This document shows positions 25,024 through 33,453 of a stretch of DNA of 64,000 nt, piece after piece; the first letter of the stretch is position 1; the number at the start of each line of letters is the position of its first letter. The notes below the pieces were generated by a model, which made no database searches, had not been told where the DNA came from, and was given only the letters and a program-made list of their open reading frames with translations. This DNA comes from Aspidapion aeneum (Eukaryota; Arthropoda; Insecta; Coleoptera; Brentidae), in NCBI GenBank assembly GCA_963576565.1, contig OY755044.1, positions 57,278,108 through 57,342,107 on the forward strand, given 5' to 3'. The translations under genes were made by a program, and so were the position numbers.

Positions 25024-25436
25024 TGTGCGTGCAAGGGCTGAAAAATAACGGAATTTCCTTTGATAGGTCGCCGGTATTGGCTTCACAAGCACATTTAAAA
25101 ATAATTGTCGATATTGACGATTGAAAATGGAAAGTAACGATACATATGGAATTTTATATGAAAAGGCACCTACCTCAGACTCTCTTGCAGCTCCAGTCGA
25201 CGTTTAAACGTCCAGTTTTTTCACCTCAAATTCACTTTTTTCGGGAACGTGATTTTGCTAGTGTCTTGTTGTGACGGTGGTTCTTTGCGCACTCATTGCG
25301 GCGCTGCTTCTCTTCCACGTGTCCGGTGCCGTGAAACCCCATATGCATATTTTAGAGCGCGAAAATTTAAATTATTTTAAACGCGCAGAAAAGGAAAAGA
25401 AAATGAAAATTAGGAAATTTCTTGCTTGCACCAACA
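25024..25436 (-). repeat. BEL3 3' LTR
   Basis: On the plus strand it runs from TGTGCGTGCAAGG to TTGCACCAACA, and on the sense strand it starts TGTTGGTGC. The adjacent sense sequence GGCGGCCGGAAAA is the likely polypurine tract. A short signal-peptide-like frame on the plus strand is antisense to the element and is not a gene. Confidence 0.95.
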
Positions 25437-25638
25437 TTTTCCGGCCGCCAAAACACGTGTGTTTTTACTTAGTTAAGAAAAGGAAAGGAAAGAAAAATTA
25501 AATAGTATTCGCCTATTAGCAATTAAACGATACAATTTAACATTAACCCAAATATGCATTAGATAATGCATGTAAATTAAAATTGAAAGAAAAGAAAAAA
25601 TACTTAGAAAAAATTAAGAAAGAAAAGAAAATTTTGCC

Positions 25639-25842
25639 TTATGCGTCGGGCATAGGCAAAGGACATAGTTTCACTACTGGTCGACGATATGTTCCTGTAG
25701 CTGTTTTAACGGTCATAACACGAATATGACCGTCTGAGCCAGGGTGTACGTCGACAATTCGCCCAACAGCCCATTGCAATGGCGGTTTTTGTTCATTCTT
25801 TACCACGACTAAAGTATTTAGTTTAATATTGTTAGAAGCCTA
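25639..25842 (-). other. BEL3 C-terminal coding continuation after in-frame TAG
   Basis: After TAG at 25842-25840 the same frame continues for 66 codons to TAA at 25641-25639. It contains PPLQWAVGRIVDVHPGSDGH, the usual Bel-Pao polyprotein C-terminal domain, which also appears in BEL2 as VEIFPGKDG. The stop is therefore premature relative to the family, or is read through. Confidence 0.9.
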
Positions 25843-28800
25843 TGTCCATTTAGAACGCTGTTGCAAGGTGTTTAGGTACTCCAAGTTCCAGCGTTTCCAA
25901 AAATCGGACTGGAGCCTTTGCACCAGCTGCCAGCGGGACAGGGTGTTCAACTTGGAATCAGAAAAATCGGGCTCTGGTACGGAATTCAACGGTTCCAGGG
26001 TAAGAAAATGACCAGGGGTCAGTGGAAGAAAGTCATTCGGATCCATACTTTGGGCATACAGAGGCCGGCTGTTTAGTATGGATTCGACCTGACACAAAAA
26101 AGTAAAAAACTCTTCATAGGTTAACCGTTGCTCACCTATTACACGTTTTAAATTTGCCTTGGTGGATTTAACTCCTGCCTCAGCTAGTCCGTTTAGGTGC
26201 GGACTACCAGGACTTGAAAAATGCCAGGTAATTTTTAGACTGTGACATGCTTCCTGGGAGTACTGTTTGAGTAAACGATCAGCTCCCAAGAACGCGCTAC
26301 CACAATCTGAGTAAATGTCAGAGATTCTTCCTCTTCTTGCCACAAATCTCTTAAAAGCCGCAAGAAAGGTAGGGGTGGAAATATCGGAGGTAAGTTCTAG
26401 GTGAACTGCCTTTGTTGCGGAGCAGACTAAGACAAGAATATAACCTTTGGATACCTTTGCACCTCGGTACTTTCCCATTGTAATTGGAAAGGGACCACAA
26501 TAATCTATGGCAACATGTGAAAATGCCTTTACTTGAGAGATGCGTTGAGCAGGCAAGTTGCCCATGATTTGTACGGAAGGTTTAGGATTTAATCGATAGC
26601 ATAAAATGCAATGAGAAGTTATACTCTCGATTGCATAGCGAGGGGAAAGGATCCAAAATTGTTGTCTCAAGAGGTAATGCAACGTTTTTTGACCGGGATG
26701 ACAGTACCTTTTGTGAGTGTACTCAATGACAAGTTGAGTAAGACGGTGAGAACGTGGTAAAAGTAAAGGGTGTTTTGCTGAATAAGAGAGTTCGGAAGAA
26801 TGTGGTAATCGACCCCCCACTCTTAAGCAGCCTTGTGTATCTAGAAAAAGTGAAAGTTTACGAAATTGTTTAGGAAGTAGCTTTGCGTCATTCAAACGTG
26901 AAATGAGATCAGCAAAGATGGAACGTTGAACATGCCGAACGAGAACAATAAGAGAATGTTGAAGTTCTACTTCGGTAATATTTTCGTTAGGATATTTAGA
27001 TTTCTTTTCGATAAGGCGAAAAATATAGGAAATTATGCGTTGAATTTTCTCTAGGGAAGAGTAACGAGAAAGAAAAGTATCAAGCATGTGTGGTTCAACT
27101 GTGCATGTTTGAAATACTGATTTTCGTTCTTCCAGAATAACCTCGTTTTCCGGAGGGTCTGGACAGCGAAAATCATCAGGCCAGCTCTCTTTTGGTAGCC
27201 TAAGAAAACAAGGACCTTCCCAATACAAGTCATGTATGACAAGTTGATTAGGCATAAGACCGCGCGAAGCACAGTCGGCTGGATTTAGCGCTGATGGAAT
27301 ATATTTCCAGGCCGTAGGAGAAATGGTTTCTTGAATGTGACAGATACGGTTTGCCACAAACGTTTTAAACCTGTGAGGTGAAGCCGCCAACCAGCATAGA
27401 ACCACTTGGGAATCACACCATGCACAGATTTGGTTGAAGTTAAGAATATCTGAATAAGTATTTCGAATAAAGGAAATTAGGTCGCAAAGTAAAGTGGCAC
27501 CAAGAAGCTCCAGTCGCGGAAGACTGACTGTCTTCACTGGTGCGACCTTAGATTTGGCCATTACAAGAAAGGTATGGATTTCTCCGGATACTGACTCCAT
27601 TCTGAAATAGACCGTAGCCGCGTACCCTATCATAGAGGCGTCTGAAAAGCCGTGAAGTTCAATGCTACGTGGTTGATCAATGGAAAGGCGTCTAGGTAAA
27701 CGAATATTTGAAAGATTTGGAAGTTCGGTTCGAAATTGATTCCAAACATTTACGATATGCGGAGGAGGCTGAGAATCCCAGTCCAGCTTCTCCTTCCACA
27801 GATCTTGCATGAGATGCTTAGCAAGTAAAGAAACGGGAGAACAGAAACCTAAGGGATCAAAAATTTTCATGATTTGAGATAAGATACCTCGCTTGGTGCA
27901 TGGTTTATCTTCTGGTACGACCAAGTAGGTAAACGAATCTGAGATAGGATTCCATTGGAGACCTAATATTTTTACAAAATTAGGTTCGGATTTGTCGAAA
28001 CGAATGGACATTTGTGTTTCTGATTCTGAGAATGAGGAGAGAAGTTCCGGACTGTTGCTCGCCCATTTTTTAAGTTCAAACCCTCCTAGGCGCAACAGGG
28101 AGATTAACTCCGACTGAAGTTCTTTGGCAGAGGCCACAGAATCCTGCCCAGTGAGCACGTCGTCGACGTAAATGTCTTTAAGAAGCACCTTGGAAGCATT
28201 AGGATACCTTTCAGACTCAAGTTTAGCTAGTTCTTGTATAGTACGAATAGCTAAGTAAGGTGATGACTTAAGTCCATAAACAACTGTTCTTAAGGAGTAG
28301 GTTTGGACAGGATCATCCTCAGAAAATCTCCATAGAATATTTTGATAACGCGTGTGCTCAGGAATAATTAAAATCTGTCGGAACATTTTTACTATGTCAG
28401 TAACAAAGGCTACAGCATGAATTCGAAAATTAAGTAGAATTTCACGGACATCATTTTGCAGTTTAGGACCTGCGCACAACGTCTCGTTGAGTGAGACACC
28501 TCTGGGACTACGTTGAGACCCATCAAAGACCACTCTTATCTTCCCAGTGTTCCAGACACTGTGATGAGGGATAAAGTAGGAATTATCCAAGACATCTTTA
28601 GATATAGGCGTAGGAATAGGTATCATGTGACCAGTGTCTAAATAATCTTGCATAAAATCTTTGTAAGCTTGATAATTAGCTGAGTCTTTGAGAAGTCTAG
28701 CTTCCTGAAGCTTGAAACGTTTTAAAGCGATTGGATAGGTGTCACCCAACTGGGGTTCTAAGTTTATGAAAGGTAATGGAACGACGAATCTACCTGATTC

Positions 28801-30960
28801 GTTGCGTGAAACTGATTGTGAAAATAATTTTTCGCACATAATATCCTCAGGACTGTGATGAACCTTATGTGGAACCTGCTCTATCTCCCAGAAGCGCTCT
28901 AGGCAGATATCCAGAGATGGTTCGATGGAAGTGTAACAGCTTATGAGTGATTGTGGATTTTGTTGCTTTGAAGTTTCAACTTTACCAATCAGCACATAGC
29001 CAAAGATGCTATTAAAAGCACTAGGTTGTCCACGCTCTCCGTGGATAACTCCCTCTTGTAAGAGATGCGGAAAAAGTTCACAACCTACTAGGACATCAAT
29101 GGAACTTGGTATATGGAAGTTTTGATCAGAAAGTTTGATATTGCGAATGTGATTCCACTTGCTCGAGTCGACAGCGCAAGAAGGAATCTCTGTACAAAGT
29201 TTTGGAAGTACTAAAGCCTCAAAATCAAAGGTAGGTCCCGCTTGACCTTGAGGTTTGATAAGACATTTCGTCTTACCTTTGGTATTGGAAGATGTCATTT
29301 GATTTAAGCCTTGAATAGAAGTTGAAAAGAAGCTTTTCGAAAGACCTAAACGATTTAGACATTTTTCTGAAATAAAGTTTGCCTCTGAGGCAGAATCGAA
29401 TAAGATACGAACTGGTTGGTAATGTCCCCTTGAGTCTAACATGTCAGCTACAACGGTAGAAAGTAGAAAAGTGGAATTTTTGGAAATCATTGTCGCATGA
29501 CAGTTTGTGGAATGGCTTCCTGACATAGGGGTGCTATTGGAATTGGAAAGTGGAATATTAACGTTCTCTGGAGGATAAGAATCAACACTCACAGAGGGCG
29601 CTACTGGTTGTGGAACGTGAAGAAGTCTGTGGTGCCTAGCTCCACACGTAAAGCAGTTGTAGGAGGAGGGGTAATTCACGGTCTGGTGAGCAAAATGTAA
29701 GCAATTTTGACATAGATTCACCTGCCGAACATAACCCATCCTTTCCTGTGGACTTTTGTTTTGAAATTCGATACATTTCGATAATGCGTGATTCGAAGAA
29801 CATAGGTAACATTTTATTTTTGGATTAAAAGTTCTGTTCTGATTATTTTGTATTTGAGGGTTGCTGCGTTGATTGCTATTTTGTAAAGTATTTTGTTGAT
29901 TTCTTGAATTTGAACTTTGATTTGAAATAGTTGTATTGAAAGCAGAAGGTGAATTAAAATTATTAAAACTGTTTCTCTGAAAACTGTTCTGTTGAGAATT
30001 ACGCGTAGTTTGAGGTTGTCTAGGGGTTTGATTTTGCCTACTAAAACTGGGCATTTGCACTACAAATTCGAGCGCAACGCAATGATTTTCTATAAACGTG
30101 TAAAGATCAGTGTAGGACGGAATTTCTGAATTGTTTTTCTCTCTACTATAATAAAGTTCGAAATCAGTCCTCATCTTGACTTCAAGTTTTGAGAGCATCA
30201 TGTTAAAAGTAAGAAAGTCCCATTCTTTTGTAGGAAAACCAAGCTCATTTAAGATGGCTAGATTCTCAGAAAATGTATCCAACATGGAACGTAATTCTTT
30301 CCCAGAACTGGATTTAGTTGAAAGAAAGTTAATAGCATTCAAAGCGGTAGTAGCAATAATTCGTTTATTTTGATACCTCTTTACTAAGGTTTCATACGCA
30401 ATGTGATAATTGCTATCTGCGAGGGGAATGGTTTTTACTAGAGAAAGGGCTTCATTCAGAACAGAACTCCGCAATTGTTGAAATTTCTCTATATCACTTA
30501 AATCAGAATTTTGATGTACCATGACTTTAAATAAGTCAAACCAGTGTTGCCAGTCTTTATAATTACCATTGAAAATTGGCAACCGTGGTTGTGGAAATGA
30601 TCTTGTATTTGACCTCTGAACAATATTTTGTTGGCTAGGGTTGCCTACGTAATTGACAGGGTTGGCCCTAAAAAGGTCGTAGTAAATACCCTTACACTCA
30701 TAATAAAGGTTGTCAAAGTCTTTTCTAGTTTTATCCTGCTCGTCAAATGAAAGTTTAAACTCTTCGAGAGAGCCAATAATTTGGTTATGAAAACTATAGA
30801 ATTGAGCATGACATTCTTCGACGTCTTCATATCTGGATTTAAACAAAAAGTGAAACGCGGTATCCGACTTCGCTTTCAAAGCTACCTCGTGAGCTTCCGC
30901 CATTTGGTTGAAGCTCAAAAGCCTTTTGTCGCAAAGTTTTTTCTGTTTTTGCGTAGACAT
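25840..30960 (-). CDS. BEL3 Gag-Pol polyprotein (1706 aa to a premature TAG)
   Basis: The single frame starts at the ATG at 30960. Gag: N-terminal helices, DUF1759-like LPIFNGNYKDWQHWF, and an Asn/Gln-rich linker. A CX2CX3HX4C zinc knuckle starts at residue 384. The retropepsin Asp522 is in DSAS rather than the usual DTG/DSG. In the RT, Asp855 is in VTDIVKMF and the YVDD pair is 933-934. RNase H Asp1107 is in GFSDAS. An HHCC zinc motif precedes the integrase core, with D1486 (AIDYCG), D1552 (YSDCG) and E1594 (LAEAGVK). All catalytic positions I looked for are present. In this family the products assemble particles, copy the RNA and integrate the cDNA. The frame stops 66 codons short of the family C-terminus. 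The near-identical LTRs suggest recent activity. Confidence 0.95.
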   Translation of the reverse strand: MSTQKQKKLCDKRLLSFNQMAEAHEVALKAKSDTAFHFLFKSRYEDVEECHAQFYSFHNQIIGSLEEFKLSFDEQDKTRKDFDNLYYECKGIYYDLFRANPVNYVGNPSQQNIVQRSNTRSFPQPRLPIFNGNYKDWQHWFDLFKVMVHQNSDLSDIEKFQQLRSSVLNEALSLVKTIPLADSNYHIAYETLVKRYQNKRIIATTALNAINFLSTKSSSGKELRSMLDTFSENLAILNELGFPTKEWDFLTFNMMLSKLEVKMRTDFELYYSREKNNSEIPSYTDLYTFIENHCVALEFVVQMPSFSRQNQTPRQPQTTRNSQQNSFQRNSFNNFNSPSAFNTTISNQSSNSRNQQNTLQNSNQRSNPQIQNNQNRTFNPKIKCYLCSSNHALSKCIEFQNKSPQERMGYVRQVNLCQNCLHFAHQTVNYPSSYNCFTCGARHHRLLHVPQPVAPSVSVDSYPPENVNIPLSNSNSTPMSGSHSTNCHATMISKNSTFLLSTVVADMLDSRGHYQPVRILFDSASEANFISEKCLNRLGLSKSFFSTSIQGLNQMTSSNTKGKTKCLIKPQGQAGPTFDFEALVLPKLCTEIPSCAVDSSKWNHIRNIKLSDQNFHIPSSIDVLVGCELFPHLLQEGVIHGERGQPSAFNSIFGYVLIGKVETSKQQNPQSLISCYTSIEPSLDICLERFWEIEQVPHKVHHSPEDIMCEKLFSQSVSRNESGRFVVPLPFINLEPQLGDTYPIALKRFKLQEARLLKDSANYQAYKDFMQDYLDTGHMIPIPTPISKDVLDNSYFIPHHSVWNTGKIRVVFDGSQRSPRGVSLNETLCAGPKLQNDVREILLNFRIHAVAFVTDIVKMFRQILIIPEHTRYQNILWRFSEDDPVQTYSLRTVVYGLKSSPYLAIRTIQELAKLESERYPNASKVLLKDIYVDDVLTGQDSVASAKELQSELISLLRLGGFELKKWASNSPELLSSFSESETQMSIRFDKSEPNFVKILGLQWNPISDSFTYLVVPEDKPCTKRGILSQIMKIFDPLGFCSPVSLLAKHLMQDLWKEKLDWDSQPPPHIVNVWNQFRTELPNLSNIRLPRRLSIDQPRSIELHGFSDASMIGYAATVYFRMESVSGEIHTFLVMAKSKVAPVKTVSLPRLELLGATLLCDLISFIRNTYSDILNFNQICAWCDSQVVLCWLAASPHRFKTFVANRICHIQETISPTAWKYIPSALNPADCASRGLMPNQLVIHDLYWEGPCFLRLPKESWPDDFRCPDPPENEVILEERKSVFQTCTVEPHMLDTFLSRYSSLEKIQRIISYIFRLIEKKSKYPNENITEVELQHSLIVLVRHVQRSIFADLISRLNDAKLLPKQFRKLSLFLDTQGCLRVGGRLPHSSELSYSAKHPLLLPRSHRLTQLVIEYTHKRYCHPGQKTLHYLLRQQFWILSPRYAIESITSHCILCYRLNPKPSVQIMGNLPAQRISQVKAFSHVAIDYCGPFPITMGKYRGAKVSKGYILVLVCSATKAVHLELTSDISTPTFLAAFKRFVARRGRISDIYSDCGSAFLGADRLLKQYSQEACHSLKITWHFSSPGSPHLNGLAEAGVKSTKANLKRVIGEQRLTYEEFFTFLCQVESILNSRPLYAQSMDPNDFLPLTPGHFLTLEPLNSVPEPDFSDSKLNTLSRWQLVQRLQSDFWKRWNLEYLNTLQQRSKWT

Positions 30961-31157
30961 TTTTGTTTTTGAAAGTTAATTTGGTTTTAAAATTACCCAA
31001 AAAAATGCTTAAAATATAGCTTAAAATATAACCCGAATTTTAGCAAAAATTAAACAATTTATTTATATTAACTTTTTTCGAAAATTTTGAAATGAAATGT
31101 TTGTAAGTTTGTCTGTATGTTATTATTTGAACATATCCCTTAAAAAAAAACTTTTAT

Positions 31158-31235
31158 GTCTCACCAAGGATTGAACCCCGCACCTTTCGATTCCAAGTCG
31201 CACACTCTGTGCATACGACTAGCGGTCCCGTCCGA
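31158..31235 (-). other. tRNA-like segment in BEL3 leader
   Basis: The sense strand contains GTGTGCGACTTGGAATCGAA and then GGTGCGGGGTTCAATCC, which resembles the anticodon arm and Pol III B box of tRNA-derived sequences. I could not build a good cloverleaf, so a tRNA relic or SINE head is more likely than a working tRNA. The rest of the 30961-31643 leader shows no coding frame. Confidence 0.35.
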
Positions 31236-31643
31236 AAGTTTTTAAGAAACGACGGTATTCGAAGACGGCGACACTTGCACCTGCGCGTTAACGCGACACC
31301 TGTAAAATCGATAATTAGAAAAGTAGGTGGAAGAACCGCCTTAAAATTTTCACTTTCGGCGTATTGACGCCACTTTTACTGAAAATGTAATGAACAAAGC
31401 GATCAACTTTCTTTGATGAACTAGTAAACTATACGAAATATGTGCATTGGCTCTAGCTATTTTTGAACGGTAATAAACACTTCGATCAACTTTGAAGGAA
31501 CATATCCCCAACAGGTCCTAAAACAATATGGTCTGATAATTGAAATTGAAATAAATTTTGAAATTTGAAATAGAAAATAGAAATTTGGAATTTTTGTAGG
31601 AAATTGCTGAACCACAGGAGTCTAGGTAGTTTGGAACACTAAT

Positions 31644-31662
31644 AATTTGGGTCGAAGGGCCA
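31644..31662 (-). other. BEL3 primer-binding site, Tyr-like with mismatches
   Basis: The sense strand is TGGCCCTTCGACCCAAATT, starting five bases after the LTR end GCACA. It shares about 15 of 19 positions with the BEL2 Tyr-type site. Confidence 0.5.
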
Positions 31663-31667
31663 TTAAA

Positions 31668-32080
31668 TGTGCGTGCAAGGGCTGAAAAATAACGGAATTT
31701 CCTTCGATAGGTCGCCGGTATTGGCTTCACAAGCACATTTAAAAATAATTGTCGATATTGACGATTGAAAATGGAAAGTTACGATACATATGGAATTTTA
31801 TATGAAAAGGCACCTACCTCGGACTCTCTTGCAGCTCCAGTCGACGTTTAAACGTCCAGTTTTTTCACCTCAAATTAACTTTTTTCGGGAACGTGATTTT
31901 GCTAGTGTCTTGTTGTGACGGTGGTTCTTTGCGCACTCATTGCGGCGCTGCTTCTCTTCCACGTGTCCGGTGCCGTGAAACCCCATATGCATATTTTAGA
32001 GCGCGAAAATTTAAATTATTTTAAACGCGCAGAAAAGGAAAAGAAAATGAAAATTAGGAAATTTCTTGCTTGCACCAACA
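31668..32080 (-). repeat. BEL3 5' LTR
   Basis: It has the same 413-bp length and ends as 25024-25436. It is followed on the plus strand by the GAGGG duplication and then by the rest of the BEL2 LTR. Confidence 0.95.
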
Positions 32081-32085
32081 GAGGG

Positions 32086-32677
32086 ACTTACTGGTGATGT
32101 CTTGATCTCTTTCAACTGGTGCACCAGATTCGCCAGAAGTCTTCTATAGCGGTCCAGCACTCCCGAGTTTCAATGTTTGGAGTTTTAGATGAATTTAATA
32201 GTTTTTAGAGTTCACCATTTTTTATAAAAGCGTTGATCGTTCAAAATATTCCGATCGAGAGCGTGTGTGAATGGCGACAGACCTTTAGGTTCTGTTGTCT
32301 TTTTGCGACGTGTTTCTTCGCCCTCTATAGGAAAATCGCATCACTTCTGATAAAAAGAATTTAGAATTCTAATTTTATTAAAAAGAATAAAAACGCGATT
32401 TAAATTAAAATATGCAGAGGGTGGTAGTAATATCAAGCTTAAATTAAAATTAGAAATATAATATTAAATGCGTTTGGAATTTAAATATTAAACTATGCCA
32501 AATTGATAGTTTATAGCTAGTTTGTAAGCCTTAAATTTAACTAACCTATTGAGTAAAACTACAACCCAATTATACCCAATTGTAACCCAAAATATGAGTT
32601 TTAAAAATAAAATTAAAATGTTCTGAAAAAATAATAAAAATTAGATTAAAAGAAAAAGAGGTTTTTTGCGAAACCGA

Positions 32678-32681
<4 letters not shown>
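32086..32681 (-). repeat. BEL2 5' LTR, distal part
   Basis: It matches 18550-19148, beginning ACTTACTGGTGATG and ending at CGAAACA, where the (TA)n tract resumes. Confidence 0.9.
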
Positions 32682-32729
<48 letters not shown>

Positions 32730-32805
32730 CATCGCCGTTTGTTAAAAACAAATATTATTTCCTATTTTTTTTTAAATAATATTTTATACACGTACCCTGG
32801 TAGAC
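32682..32805. repeat. (TA)n plus ~80-bp motif, copy 1
   Basis: The TA tract (to 32727) is followed by ATCGCCGTTTGTTAAAAACA and, about 55 bases on, CGTACCCTGGTAGA. A second copy lies at 33309-33453. Joined to the TA tract left of BEL2, this was one repeat copy before BEL2 inserted. Confidence 0.75.
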
Positions 32806-33306
32806 CGTCATTACCGTTATCAGTTTGAAATTCCTAAATATCTACCGCTAGACGCGCCTTAAGCGGGCGCTCGCGAATTTTTCGTATTCTTTTAACATCT
32901 CTCAATACAGAGATCGCAGAGCCCGAGTAAAGCCACATCTGTTATATGCAGTTTTTAGCGTTAGTACGTGCATTGGTTAAGCTTATCCGATTATAAGTTG
33001 TAATTATTGTTGTCAGTATAGTAAGGTAAATAAAATATATTTATTATCCGTTTTCTACATATTTTATGTATAAAATTTCTTGTACAAGTAAAATTGCTTC
33101 CAATATTGCTCTAAAACACTACATTTAGTTTGATGCTAAAGTTGCTATTTATTGCTAATATTTGTGGAAGACTGGCCCAAACGTCATACTCCGTTATCAT
33201 AGGTTTAAATTCTGTCATTCGTCTATGGTTTGCATCCACCTAAACAAAGTAACCTAATGTATCACACGAATTCAATATTATATTGCCCTATAAGTCTAGT
33301 TTAATG

Positions 33307-33308
<2 letters not shown>

Positions 33309-33366
<58 letters not shown>

Positions 33367-33453
33367 ATATGTATCGCCATTTGTTAAAAGCAAATATTAT
33401 TCTTAATATTTTTTTTCAAAAAATAACATTTTATACCCGTACCCTGGTAGAGT
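33309..33453. repeat. (TA)n plus ~80-bp motif, copy 2
   Basis: A TA tract of about 50 bases is followed by ATCGCCATTTGTTAAAAGCA and then CGTACCCTGGTAGAG. It has the same order and spacing as copy 1 with scattered substitutions, so this is a dispersed repeat family with a TA-rich head. Confidence 0.75.

Larger units (their letters stand above)
25024..32080 (-). mobile_element. BEL3, young Bel-Pao retrotransposon inside BEL2
   Basis: This 7057-bp element has 413-bp LTRs on both sides and the 5-bp target duplication GAGGG (25019-25023 and 32081-32085). I counted about four LTR differences (for example near 25058, 25131 and 25227), so insertion is recent. The single polyprotein frame is open except for one TAG near its end. 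Confidence 0.95.
18335..32681 (-). mobile_element. BEL2, decayed Bel-Pao retrotransposon carrying nested BEL3
   Basis: The sense strand is minus. Its LTRs are 18335-19148 and, split by BEL3, 24811-25023 plus 32086-32681 (814 and 809 bp). Both outer flanks are (TA)n, consistent with a 5-bp TATAT duplication. Removing BEL3 leaves about 7.3 kb, a normal Bel-Pao length. The coding region is broken many times. Confidence 0.9.

Noticed and set aside
25271..25501. Signal-peptide-like frame beginning with GTG in the BEL3 LTR, repeated at 31915
   Set aside because: Antisense to the element, non-ATG start and present twice only because the LTR is duplicated.
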